DNA of 24,755 bases from Haplosporangium gracile (GCA_015499985.1 JAAAUF010000524.1:1-24755); one strand, 5' to 3'; shown: positions 11,411 to 20,943, counted from the stretch's first letter. Made by a program: numbers and translations. Notes: generated by a model from the letters alone, not told the origin.

Positions 11411-12050
11411 TGGAAGAAAAAAGGAAGGGGAAAGAAGGTAAGGAGTGCAAGGAGTGGGTTCGTCGCAGGTGGGTCGATAATGTGGACTCGAATCAGAGTG
11501 TAAAAATAATGTTCAGGAGAGTGTGAGTGAGTGTGAGAGGGAGAGAGTGAAGGTAGAAGAGAGGAAGGAAAAGAGAAGAGCAAGAAGAAGAGAAGGGATA
11601 TAGGAATCGAAGAAAGTAAGGGAAAAAAAAGGCAAAGGTGAAAAGCACAGTTGTATAAGTGCAGGCTGTAGCTTTTCTTCTTTTTTTTTGAGAGGGGGGG
11701 GGGGGGTTTCTATTCTTTCTTCCGGCTGTGAATGCAGAAAGTAAATGAAAGAATGGAGTAAGAAGAAGTGAGGATGAGAGATTGGATCAGTTTTTTCCTG
11801 CTGCAATATGACCCCCTGGGTGAGTTGATGGAAAGCTGAGGTTAAAGAAGGGTGAATGCAGAAAGAGGAAATAAAAAGAAAAAAGAAAAAGAAAGAACGA
11901 AAGAAAGAAAGAAAGAAGAGTAAAGTGCGTAAGAATAGAAAAGGGAAAAGAGTGAAAGAGCGGAAGTGAAACAAGTAAGAACAAATGAAAGAATGAAAGG
12001 AAAAAGTGAGACAGAGAAAGAGAGGACCCCACACCTCGTTCAATCACAAC
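11411..12050 (-). promoter_or_regulatory. Pyrimidine-skewed upstream region of chitin synthase
   Basis: For about 640 bases the plus strand is dominated by G and A (the chitin synthase sense strand by C and T), including GAAA tandem repeats near 11895-11920 and a G run at 11694-11706. The long Ser/Phe/Leu-rich frames here (such as 11513-12043, minus) are what such composition yields by chance. The best reading is promoter and leader sequence of the chitin synthase; no clear TATA box was found. Confidence 0.5.
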
Positions 12051-13570
12051 AACTATAGCATCATCCAGGCACCAAATCGGTGGCCATATTTTTCTTTATT
12101 GTCTTGGATTAGTCCCGCATCAGTGTCTTTAACAACAAGCCTGGGCTCCGTCAGGAATCATCACTCCCATCGCCATCATCATCGCCATCACTATCACTAC
12201 AATCATCAATGAACCTGACCAGCTCTCTTGTTGTGATGTATCCATTGAATGATAATGAATGAAGATGAGCAACGAAGCCATCTCCGCCCTATTTAACGAA
12301 ACTTTTTCAATAAACAAAAATAAACATGGGAAGGGTCCATGTGGACATAATTCTCAGCTCATTGCCACTCGCAAAATCCACATACTTTATACGGCACATT
12401 TCATTGCACACCACACAATGAGCGACCTATAAACAAACAATAATATAAAACAAACAATCATCTCTGTGGTATGTAGGTTGTAGCTTGCAGGTCATAATGA
12501 TGAAGGATCAAGCCATTCCTCATTCCTGATCCACCCAACCGGAAATGGAGCCAGGGCAGATTAACATCACAAAACCCTTTTTTTCATAACTGTCACAAGG
12601 ATGGAAACAAAGTAAGAAATAATAATAAAGAAGGTTTTTCCCTCTCAAATAATAAGCAATTGAACTGTCTGTCTCCGTCTTTGTGTTACTCCTGTTGAAT
12701 TTTGCTGGATGAGAATCATGGAAATAATAAGGAACAGCCAATGAAGGAATACAGAATCTGAGCACCCTTCCTTCTTGTTATTGCCATGTTATTCACACCA
12801 TATGCCACTGGCCATTGCGAGTAGCCTACAGAGACCATGTTTATTTATGTTGCTTGGTGGATGCATGGGCGCTTGGATATGCGTATCAGATCGCATTGAA
12901 ATATCAGAGAGAAAAGATGCAATGTACAGGCTAAACACAACTGCTTCTTCGCCTACAATTGTTTCCTACGTGCGTCTTCTGTCTCTACCACATGGCAGAC
13001 TCGAATTAACGTTCTCCTGTTTGCCCCATCACCACCACGGCAACAACACGCTCCCCTGCCTATTCTTAATCTGCCGCTGCCCCAGCCTCGATCTAAACAA
13101 AATAATGAATACCTTTCCCCTAGGTCCAAATATTCGCCGCTACGCTAGCGCAAGCATACAATCAAATGCAAAAAAATAAAAATAGCGTCTCTGAATGCGA
13201 ATATATATGAGTGCGTGCTCTCAGTGCGATGCATTTTTCTTTTCGATGCAAATAGTTTTCTTGCCCTCATCTTCTTCATTTGCTCGATGGACCTTTTCGC
13301 GCATAGTGCTCATCTTTTTTGACTGGCTGGGCAAGAAAAAAATGAAATGAAATGAACGGACCGGGGCATGGCCTTTTTCTCGCTCGCTGCTCACTTTCCA
13401 TCCCTGCCCCCTTCCCCTGGTGCTACACCTTTGATTTTTTTGCTCGCGTGCCTTCTTTTTTCATACCCTCTCCCCTGCGCCCTTGCATTTTTGCTCTCAT
13501 TGTTTGTTTATCATATCTCCCTCACTCTCTCGGTGGGCCTCATTGTTGTTCCGCTTCTTGGCTCTTTTGT
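12051..13570. other. Intergenic region without a supported gene
   Basis: No frame shows a recognisable motif. Items seen: a run of CAT/ATC triplets at 12155-12210; two AATAAA motifs at about 12309-12325 that could end a short plus-strand transcript; a 134-codon frame at 12775-13179 with no recognisable content; and a C/T-rich tract at 13370-13620. The region may be regulatory DNA between the chitin synthase and the genes to the right. Confidence 0.45.
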
Positions 13571-13851
13571 ATGCTTCTCCCTACCTTTCTCTTGCTTCGT
13601 CCCTTCCCGATTGTTGCTTTTTCGCTGACAACCAACCTCATTAGCTTCGCTAAGAGAACCACGCTCAACTTTAAGACAATTGAAACTCAAATCGCCCTAT
13701 GCCCCAAAGAGCGTCCCTTACCTTTCCTTCATTGCTTTAGTCAGGAACACACCGACTATCGATCGATCTTGTCGAGGTATGTAGTCTGTGTATATGTGTG
13801 CTCCTCGGGTTTCATAGGTCGTCCAAGGAAGTAGTAAGGAAATGGATGTAA
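13571..13851 (+). CDS. Candidate small secreted protein (weak)
   Basis: This is a hypothesis only. The ATG at 13571 follows a C/T-rich tract like those before other genes here. It opens a frame beginning MLLPTFLLLRPFPIVAFS, which resembles a signal peptide. Removing a 41-base GT-AG interval (13777-13817) extends the frame to a basic end (SRSSKEVVRKWM) and a TAA at 13849-13851, for 79 residues. Without splicing the frame stops at 13834. An AATAAA follows at 13942. Against it: the intron is very short, the hydrophobic start could be a by-product of C/T-rich DNA, and it has no visible similarity to the secreted family on the right. Confidence 0.22.
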
Positions 13852-13941
13852 GAAAGGAGAAGACAGCTCTGCATATTTTTCAGTTGGCAACCGGATCAAG
13901 GGATCCAGCTAATCGCGGTCCTTTCTGACTGACTTGACCGT

Positions 13942-13947
13942 AATAAA
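13942..13947 (+). terminator. Possible polyadenylation signal
   Basis: AATAAA, closely followed by AATAAAA, lies about 90 bases after the candidate stop at 13851. It only matters if the small gene at 13571 is real. Confidence 0.25.
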
Positions 13948-14198
13948 TAATAAAAAAGGGTCAGCTCTCTTTTCTCTCCAACACAGAATAAAACCAAAAC
14001 AACAACTATCGTCCCAGACTTCTTGTTTGTTCTTTAATTCGCCCATAGTGTTGGAAGAGGGTCGCCATTGTTACCCTTCCTCGTGGTTGTGGTCGTCGTC
14101 GTCTTTCTTTTGGTTCTTGACGCTATGTCGATCAATCGCCGAACCAAACTGTGTTATTTTTGGGATCGTATGAGCTTATCATCACGAACAAAATACGA

Positions 14199-14393
14199 TT
14201 ACCCCTCCACTTCGTCGTCATCCAGGTCAAAAGTCGCTTCCTGTCGACGGACTCTTTTACGCGCTGGATTAGCTAGATTTGTGTATATACCTGCCGTCCT
14301 AGGTTCGACTTTCCATTGACTACGGCTTGGCTCCCCCCGCTTGGCATTTGTCGCTCCTACATCACCTACATTGTCCAACTTGTTCTGCCTTGA
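14199..14393 (-). CDS. Candidate terminal exon with acidic end (weak)
   Basis: On the minus strand a splice-acceptor-like sequence (TAAC, then a pyrimidine tract, then CAG at 14394) opens a 64-codon frame. It includes SQWKVEPRTAGIYTNLANPA and ends in a basic then acidic tail, RKRVRRQEATFDLDDDEVEG, followed by TAA at 14201-14199. This composition looks like a genuine protein terminus rather than a random frame. The problem is the missing 5' part: the only obvious upstream ATG (about 14490) lacks a good donor, and the plus-strand gene starting at 14622 limits the space. It could be an exon of a small divergent gene, a relic, or chance. Confidence 0.3.
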   Translation of the reverse strand, partial: SRQNKLDNVGDVGATNAKRGEPSRSQWKVEPRTAGIYTNLANPARKRVRRQEATFDLDDDEVEG

Positions 14394-14621
14394 CTGAGGA
14401 TGAGGAGAGGCAAGTTACACAGCTGAAGACAAGGATAACAGCATTTGCGATGCACGACAATTCGTCGACTTTGACTGCGGAATTCCCTCATCCAGTGGAT
14501 GTTTGAGTTACACAGGATCGCAGAAAAAAAAAGCTGAGCAAACCGGTCAAGGAGGAGAGACCCACAGAAAGAATAAAAGAACTTCTTAAGCCCACTTTTA
14601 ATCAAACAAAAAATCGACAAC

Positions 14622-16145
14622 ATGGACCAAGTCGACAGCGAACAATGTAAGTCCAGAAATTGCCATGGTTCTTCCACTCCGACAACCTCAAGGATCTAAC
14701 CAGCCTCTTATTACTTTGCTACGATAGTGGTGGTGGGTCAGGATGCGAGGGATAGAAGGAGACGTCTGCTAAAATGGTTGTCTATCGGACTGGCTGTGCT
14801 CGCCGTCATCGCGATATCCGTCGCTATTGCTTATCCTCTCGCCAAACGACCTCCCGCCTCAAGATTCGAGTTTCCAACGACTGTGGACATTGACGACACC
14901 CGCGTGCACCTTGTATTCGGAGAGGGAGAAGGCAGTATGACGACCGAGGTGATCATCGAAGCTACTGCCTTTGACGTGGATCATGTCACAGTCCAAATCA
15001 TCGAATCCTTTGTCTCTGACCGCGCTGACTACGACAACAAGGACAAATTTTTTGACCCTGTAGTTAAGTTTGATACCCTCCAGAGCGACACCGGCACACT
15101 TGCCAGATACAAGGTGGGATCCAAATACCACCCCGAGGACAGCGCCCATTTCAAAGTGTTAATCTCGATCCCACGCCTTTTCGACGGTGAGCTCACTATC
15201 GACGGGACGACACTTGATATCAAGACCTGGCATCTAGGAAATGCCAACCTCCATCTGTTGCATCTCTCGACAGATGTTGGTAATATCACCATCCATAACG
15301 GGACCCGGATCGGTTCAGAGTACCTAATTAACCAACGGGCCATGCGCACAAAAGCCTTCTACGCCAACATACGCCAACGAGGATCCATCCACCTCGATTC
15401 CCCAATGGTGGCCGCGCAATTCTCTCGAGATTTCCATGCCCACCTCGAGACCCGAGAGGGTGACATCACTTTTGATGCCCTGACCAATATGTTTAAGGCC
15501 TTTTCTCATGACGAACCATGGTTTCCAACAGACCTGATGGAGAGGCTTCACTACTTCAATTTTGTCGCCCACAAGGATAACATCCACTTTGATGTGCGAT
15601 TTGATGGAATTTTCAGTGGACCGTGGTATGGTGGCATGACCAGGATTGACGCCAGGGCAGACTCGGGTTCGGTTCAAGGAAATTTTAGAATCGGCTGGCT
15701 CGTCAATACGTTTGTTGACATGCAGGCGACTCAAGGATGTGACCTGCGTCTAGTAAGACACTAACTCTCAAGGAAAGGAACACAAATGTCGATTATTATT
15801 TTTTTGTCCTCACTAAAGCACACCATCCTCTCTTCTTATCCCTCTTCTTCCAATATTCTTATTTTTTCTGCAATGGGACAGTCCAACAACTTCAGAGGTC
15901 CCTTGACTTTGATCTCGTCCACAGGGAACACAATCGTGGTGCCTAGCCCAAATAACACAGACGTCTTCAAAGATTTACGACCTCCTCAGCGCGGACTGAG
16001 ATACATCTTCAAATCCGAGGACGGCGAGCCCCCCCTTGTTGACATTGTGAGCCTCAAGACCAGGGATGGCAATACTGCAGTCTACTTTGAGGATTATGAC
16101 TATCAGGATGATGACCATGGAAACGTAACTTCGATCCGACCTTGA
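14622..16145 (+). CDS. Type II membrane protein with beta-rich ectodomain
   Basis: Three exons (14622-14646, 14728-15752, 15882-16145) join in phase into 437 residues. The first exon holds only eight codons plus one base; its GTAAGT donor and the TAG acceptor re-form a Leu codon. The N-terminus is short and charged (RDRRRRLLKW, 16-25). A membrane anchor follows at about 25-46 (WLSIGLAVLAVIAISVAIAY), then about 390 residues that would face outside or the lumen. That part is rich in alternating hydrophobic residues and in short turns with Gly, Asp and Asn (GNITIHNGT, RGSIHLD, EGDITFD, SGSVQGNF). Such spacing recalls beta-helix or putative-adhesin domains of the DUF4097 kind; this is an impression, not a match. 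Sites such as Asn-Ile-Thr suggest N-glycosylation. The end is acidic (EDYDYQDDDHG). Function unknown. Confidence 0.75.
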
Positions 16146-16420
16146 TAGCTTTCATAAATAAGAGGCATAAAACCGTATTTTTTTTTGTGTGTACAATCCA
16201 TCAAGGGAGTGGGTGGGAGATGGGGCAAAAGCTATATATGAAATGTGAAGAAAATGCAAACTGCGATGGTGAACGTGAAGGTGATAAAATAGATTCGGTT
16301 TTCGGAACGCGATGAGGTACGAGAAAATCTGTGCAGTTAGCCTTTTTTTTTTTTAGTTATATCTAGGTGTATGAAAACAAGAGGGTAACAAACTTTCTTT
16401 CCTACTCCCGTCTCCATCAT

Positions 16421-16975
16421 TTAGTCAACAAAGAGACAGGCCCAGTACTCCTGCACAGGAATATCGGTAGGCATCTCAATCCCAATCCGACGACCCTTCC
16501 AGCTTTAGTTCTTGAACAGGATCAAGGCCCCCTTCCACGAAGTCATAGTGCGTGACTGCCCAACTGTTGCCGGCTGAACGACGGACTTTCATACCGAGCG
16601 AGCCTTTGAAGGGCATTATGTCCGTATTGTACTGACGGATGGTCAGTGTGAATTCGCTGTCATAGCTGTCGCCACCAGAGTTTCCCGCGGAACGACGCAC
16701 TTTCCAAGTCAAAGTCGTGGGTTTGCAAATTGGACCGCGGGCTTGCAGTTGGGTCTCACGAGGTCCATACTAGATATTTTTTTTCGTCGCGATCAAAGAG
16801 GGAAGAGATTTAGGTTGTGCGCCTTTTTTTAGGAGGGTGACACATAAATCGAGATCGCGCTCAAGTCACAAAAAAAAGGGCAATGGTTGACTTACATGGT
16901 TGAGTTAGAAGGGGTGAGGGGAAGGGCTGAGGTGATGGTGGTGACCGGGACGACGAGGGTGATGTGGAATTTCAT
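16421..16975 (-). pseudogene. Secreted-family copy 1, broken
   Basis: Exon 1 (16975-16896) encodes a signal peptide, MKFHITLVVPVTTITSALP, and ends in phase 2 at a GTAAGT donor, like copy 2. The acceptor is TCTAG at 16770. The phase set by exon 1 reads a first PNCKP motif and soon stops. A second copy of the motif, CKPTTLTW, lies 20-odd bases on in another frame and continues through FTLTIRQY and SWAVTHYDF. Another frame change is needed near a run of five G (about 16523), and an in-frame TAA follows. The expected ending EYWACLFVD then stops at 16421. So at least two frame changes and one stop separate the recognisable parts. A TATA box remains upstream. The peptide KVRRSAGNS occurs twice (about residues 12-20 and 47-55 of the main frame), written with mostly different codons. 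A functional gene with unusual splicing is possible but would need several odd events. Confidence 0.68.
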
Positions 16976-17100
16976 AGTTGATTGAGGGTATGCACAAGTT
17001 AGACGAGTGAGTGAAAGTTAAAGTTCCTTGAAGGAAAAGAGGAGTGAAGTAGTTGTGATCTGAGAGAAAGAAAGAGAAGGGGGGAAGGCTACATCGTGAT

Positions 17101-17107
17101 CTTTATA
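17101..17107 (-). promoter_or_regulatory. TATA box of copy 1
   Basis: TATAAAG on the minus strand, 126 bases before the ATG at 16975. Its preservation suggests the copy was expressed recently or still is. Confidence 0.55.
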
Positions 17108-17767
17108 GCAAAAATAGTATCTCTGGTAAATCGATGCCCTCTCTTCTAGAGATGGAGAGAGTAAGGGTCGCGCGCGAGCTTGGAATTAGAAGGAAAAGAG
17201 TAACGCACGGTTCTCGGCATGGACACCACCTTCATGGTCACCCCTTTTGCAATTCTCGGAATCTTAATTATTTTCCGCCATCATCCGTAGTGGCATCAAA
17301 TTTAGGATCTATGTTCGACAAGACATCTTTATGATCATCCCCCTTTCTTTTCTCCTCCTGGAAAAAAAACATCCGTTGTCATCAGAAACGAGTGCTATGG
17401 AGATGGGGTCGATGTAGCCTGTGTTGCTGTTGTTAATCGAACGTTGGTAAAAAAAAAAAATAACGAAATAGTTCATGCATGGAACAAAAAAAATGCATAT
17501 GAAGTGGAAGATGGATCATATTTTCAACAACTTCGATGTATAGTTACCTCCTGAACCATCTAAACTATGTTCATTTTATGTACCCATCATGCCCAATACT
17601 TCCCGTTCATGACCACCAAGTTGTCACCACAATTTGGAAACAAAAAAGCGAAGGTATGTATCCGTTGTTCGTTCCGAACACCAAGTTGTGTGGCTATTGT
17701 CCTCATCTTTCAAGCCTTCTCCACAAATAGTCGCGAGGGATAAATTATATTGAATCAGAGGGTATGT
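17108..17767. other. Intergenic between copies 1 and 2
   Basis: About 650 bases with no supported gene. The 66-codon frame at 17134-17334 and the 64-codon frame at 17536-17730 have no signal peptide or family motif. Short A runs occur at 17450-17460. Confidence 0.5.
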
Positions 17768-18437
17768 CTACGAAGTAGGATTGTTAGGAAACTCATCAGG
17801 AAAGCGCACATTCCTCTTATCCGGTAGACAGAACCAGTACTGAGCAGGCTGCGGGCGGATGGGTGCGCCAAGCATGTACCCCCTCCAGTCGGGCTTGGCA
17901 CGGAAATAAGTTTCGCCCAACCATATAAACCAAACGCGGGGATTATACAATGTCAGATTGTAGTGACTGAGGGTAAGCCCAAATCCTTCGGGTCCTTCTG
18001 GTATTCCCGGTGACGATAGGATCTGCATATCCGGAGTGTCGCGGTGCCAATCAAAGGTGATGGACCAGGTATCGCGTACGGTGAAGGAGATGCGGCTTTC
18101 GTACACACCTGGTTCAACAATCCGAGCGATCCAGACGACCGTCGAGGACTTGCATTCGTTTGCTTGAGCTTGTAGCTTGATGTGATGCGGTCTTTTTTGA
18201 TTTGATAGCATAAATAGTTAAGGGAGAAGTATATTATGAGAAACGTGCTAAGTCGTAGCGAAATGATCTCGCGCATTCATACGATCAAGTTGCGAAGCAC
18301 TAGAAGTCGACTTACATGACTGAGCCATTAAGCGTGGACACAGTCGGAAGGGCCAAAGCAACGATGGCGACAATGGCCAGAAGGGCGACAATGGCCAGAA
18401 GGGCGACAATGGCCAGAAGGGCGACAAAGAACTTCAT
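17768..18437 (-). CDS. Secreted-family copy 2, expanded signal peptide
   Basis: Exons 18437-18316 and 18191-17768 join in phase 2 (AT plus A gives Ile) into 181 residues. The signal peptide is extraordinary: after MKFF the segment VALLAI appears three times, encoded by three head-to-tail 18-base units, giving a hydrophobic run near 30 residues where sister copies have about 14. The mature part starts with the family motif ECKSSTVVW and includes ISFTVRDTW and the C-terminal QYWFC. It then adds a tail (LPDKRNVRFPDEFPNNPTS) absent from the other copies. Two cysteines bracket the domain and could form a disulfide. The acceptor chosen (AAAAAAG at 18192) is the one matching the exon 1 phase. A TATA-like ATAAATA lies 104 bases upstream. 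The long hydrophobic run might act as an uncleaved anchor instead. Function unknown. Confidence 0.8.
18372..18425 (-). repeat. Three 18-bp units inside a signal peptide
   Basis: Three identical units, aatggccagaagggcgac on the plus strand, lie at 18372-18389, 18390-18407 and 18408-18425. Each encodes Val-Ala-Leu-Leu-Ala-Ile, and 18 bases keeps the frame, so gain or loss of units would lengthen or shorten the hydrophobic core without frameshift. A partial fourth unit (GTCGCCATC) follows. The identity of the units implies recent duplication or ongoing slippage. Confidence 0.95.
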
Positions 18438-18540
18438 GGTCTTCTTTGTTTACGCGGATGAGGAATGAGATGGTGATGGTGGTAGTGACAAAAGGAGGAG
18501 GATCTGAAGGGGAAAAAAATAGGAAGGACAATGATGTTCG

Positions 18541-18547
18541 TATTTAT
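18541..18547 (-). promoter_or_regulatory. TATA-like element of copy 2
   Basis: ATAAATA on the minus strand, 104 bases before the ATG at 18437, a spacing similar to copy 1. Confidence 0.4.
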
Positions 18548-18744
18548 GGCTAACACACGTTCATTCATCCGCTTTTTCGCTCAAAAAGGTGATGGCTTGA
18601 GTTTGCAATTGGATCGATGGTACTGCGACATGAAGATGCGACATGAAGATGCGAAGGAGATAATTAGGTAAAAGAAGAGCTTGAATGAAAGAGTCGTGCT
18701 AAGCTCGACATGGAAACTACCAATATCGCGCACTCAGAGCCGTT

Positions 18745-18890
18745 CGTTCTGACAGCACCACTACGATGTGGGTGAGCCAATATTGCTAATTCGGCCCTAA
18801 GAGGATGTTTATTGATGACCTTAAATGAATCTACATAGAGGGGCGTCAGCACAGAGAGAGGCGCTATCACTATATTTTCAAGACTCTACT
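18745..18890 (+). repeat. Duplicated 5' flank, unit A
   Basis: This stretch upstream of copy 3 resembles 21195-21350 upstream of copy 5. Both share the order: a gc.ccac.acg.tgtg-like start, a gacctta.atgaat-like middle, and acagaggggcgtc or a close variant. It shows that duplication of the secreted genes carried upstream DNA with it. Between here and the ATG at 19261 lies a C/T-rich leader with TTC/CTC repeats (19085-19180). Confidence 0.6.
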
Positions 18891-19260
18891 CTAGTAAACA
18901 AAAGGGGGGAATAACGGGAAAAAAAACAATAGTAAATAGCTGCAGGTCACTCCAATAAAATCGTCTTCGCCTCCTGCCTTCAGTTTGCAAACATACGCCT
19001 CGCCTTTTTTTCATTTCTCATTGTCATGCACTTCAACCATCGTCTTTTGTCTTCTCTAATTTTCAAGCAATCGACTCGACTTCCTCCTTCTCTTACACTT
19101 CCTTCTTCTATGACAGTTGTCTGTTCCTCCTCCTCCTCCTCTTCTTCTTCTTCTTTCTCGCCTTCTCTTCTTCTTCACTAGCTCATCCTTCACTATGCAC
19201 TCTCATTACTTGGCTCATCACCGCCCTTCGCTTTGACACACACGTTTATTCTATTCTACA

Positions 19261-19811
19261 ATGAAATTTCTGGCCCTTCTCTTTCTCATGCTGTTCGCAG
19301 TTGTCTTTGCTCAATCCTCAGAGTTGGGAGATAGAACGTGAGTGCCGAAAAAATTCCGCATTGTCTGCGGTCACTTTGTATTTTCCGTATACACAAACAC
19401 ATCTTAACACACACCTCCTCTCCTATTATACACCTCCTTTCCTACACCAGTGATGGCGGCTATCAGCAATCCGAGACACCACCATCAAACTGCAAGCCGA
19501 GCACGTTGCAATGGTTGAACCATTCGATTGATTTGAAAAATTGGACGACTGCCCTCGAGGGCTTTACTCTGACAATCCGTAACACCTACCAAGGAAGCAT
19601 TCCTCCGAGGTCTCCAAAAGTTGGGAAGACCTTCCGATCGCCCGACAGGATGTTTTCAGTCAAACATGGCGATATTATCAAGAATTACAACATGACGTTG
19701 ACATGGGGAACGCAACTGTTCAAGTTCACCGATATCAATGCCATGCGAACAAAAATGGTCGGTAGTAAGTACTTGTTTGAGTATGACTACTGGGTTTGCA
19801 TCAAGATCTAA
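19261..19811 (+). CDS. Secreted-family copy 3, intact
   Basis: This is the cleanest member. Exons 19261-19337 and 19451-19811 join in phase 2 (AC plus T gives Thr) into 145 residues. The signal peptide MKFLALLFLMLFAVVFA should be cut before Gln-18. A Ser/Gln/Pro linker leads to NCKPSTLQW, then FTLTIRNTYQGSIPPRSPKVG, MFSVKHGDI, MTLTWGTQLFKFTD and the end YDYWVCIKI. Only two cysteines remain after the signal peptide, one near each end of the domain, so a single disulfide closing the domain is likely. Alternating hydrophobic residues suggest a small beta-sandwich fold (inference). Asn-His-Ser, Asn-Trp-Thr and Asn-Met-Thr are potential N-glycosylation sites. An AATAAA lies near 19971. The family is not one I recognise; a secreted effector, wall-associated or antagonistic role is possible, but nothing in the sequence decides. 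Confidence 0.88.
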
Positions 19812-19894
19812 GATGTAAAGGGCATCCAATGGTTTCGGGCAGTCCAAGGACTTTTTTTCTCGCTTACACACACTCTCTCTCATAACCTCTCCTT

Positions 19895-20083
19895 CACCTG
19901 TGCTACTGGAATATCTTGTTGCTCTTTTTTCTCGTATATGCTCTTTACCTACGCACGTTTTCTATTTTCAATAAAATGAATCATCACTTATTGCTGAGCG
20001 TGACAGACATTATGAAGAAAAGGCGCAAGTGCACCTTCCATTATTTTTTAAATTTGACTGTTGAAGGCGAACAGAACAAAAGA
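19895..20083 (+). repeat. Duplicated 3' flank, unit A
   Basis: The 3' region of copy 3 matches that of copy 5 (22306-22500). Shared landmarks in the same order: cacctg.gct, atcttg.tg, ttttctattt-tcaataaa, ttgagcgtg or a close variant, ttgactgttgaaggcgaac or a close variant, and agaacaaa. The repeat includes the probable polyadenylation signal, so duplicated units carried their own 3' ends. Confidence 0.7.
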
Positions 20084-20393
20084 TTGAGTGGATAGAAAGG
20101 TGTGCTTCGTGTGTCGTGTAGAAATGAGCGCAAACACTCCTTAACCATCGTCGCCCTCCTCGGCGAATAATACAGGCTAGTCGACTATAGCTATCTACAT
20201 AATGCTGTCCTGTGTTCTACCATTTCTTTACCGCTTGGTATAACGCATGTCAACCCTCTTCCTCTTTTTTCCCCTCATCTTTCAAGTACTTAAATCATCG
20301 CAGCTCATCTTCTCCTTTCGTCTTCACTAGCTCATCTTCCGCTATCACACACCCTCTCCTTCACTTTGACGCACTTGACCACTCTATTCCTCA

Positions 20394-20943
20394 ATGAGAT
20401 TCCTAACCTTCCTCATTCCCTTGCCGCTCGCAGTTGTCTTTGCTCAAACCCCAGAGGTGGAAGAGGGAACGTGAGCGCAATAGTTCTTCCTTATTTGTCG
20501 TTTACTGTCACCCTGTATTCTCTGTTTACTCAAACACACTCTGACACCAATCTATTGTTTACATCCGTGCATCCAATAGTGATGATGGGCACCAGCAAAA
20601 GACACCATCCCCTCCAGAGTGCAAACCAACCACATTGACATGGCTCGTCATTGAGACAGAAATCTCGAGATGGGAGTCCTCCTCTGTGGGCTATGGACTG
20701 ACGCTCCATAACACCTACGAAGGCGACATCCCCACACTGGGCGCAAGTGTTGGGGAAATCCTCCGATGACCTGATGACAAGTTTACGGCCAAGCACGGTA
20801 ATATTACCCAATCCTGAGCCTTAACCTTCACATGAGGAGATCAACAGCTCAAGTTCAATGACAATAATGAGGCAATAACAAACATCACTGCTAATAATGA
20901 GATGGCGCGCAAGTATTATTATTGGGTTTATATCGTGGCTTAA
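20394..20943 (+). pseudogene. Secreted-family copy 4, three in-frame TGA
   Basis: Exon 1 (20394-20470) encodes MRFLTFLIPLPLAVVFAQTP and has exactly the length and phase of copy 3. Exon 2 starts at 20580 after a good acceptor (CCAATAG). The frame then runs without any indel to a TAA at 20941-20943 and keeps ECKPTTLTW, YGLTLHNTYEGDIP, KHGN, QQLKFND and YYYWVYI. It is interrupted by three stop codons, all TGA, at about 20767, 20815 and 20833. The third falls where copy 3 has Trp (TGG), so a G-to-A change explains it. The C-terminal Cys of the family is Tyr here (TGC/TGT to TAT), again consistent with G-to-A. The absence of frameshifts suggests recent inactivation. Recoding of TGA is considered unlikely because other genes here use TGA as stop. 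Confidence 0.8.

Noticed and set aside
11513..12043. 176-codon minus-strand frame rich in Ser, Phe and Leu
   Set aside because: It is the expected by-product of a long C/T-rich strand and shows no domain or conserved feature.
14285..14325. Possible tRNA T-loop (ggttcga)
   Set aside because: The flanking bases do not form the T stem, and no acceptor stem or anticodon arm could be placed around it.
18361..18430. CRISPR-like repeats
   Set aside because: The 18-base units have no spacers between them and lie inside a signal-peptide exon of a eukaryotic-type gene.
20764..20835. TGA read as an amino acid (recoding) in copy 4
   Set aside because: The membrane protein gene ends in TGA at 16143-16145, so TGA works as stop here. 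There is also no sign of a recoding element, and the family Cys is lost in the same copy.
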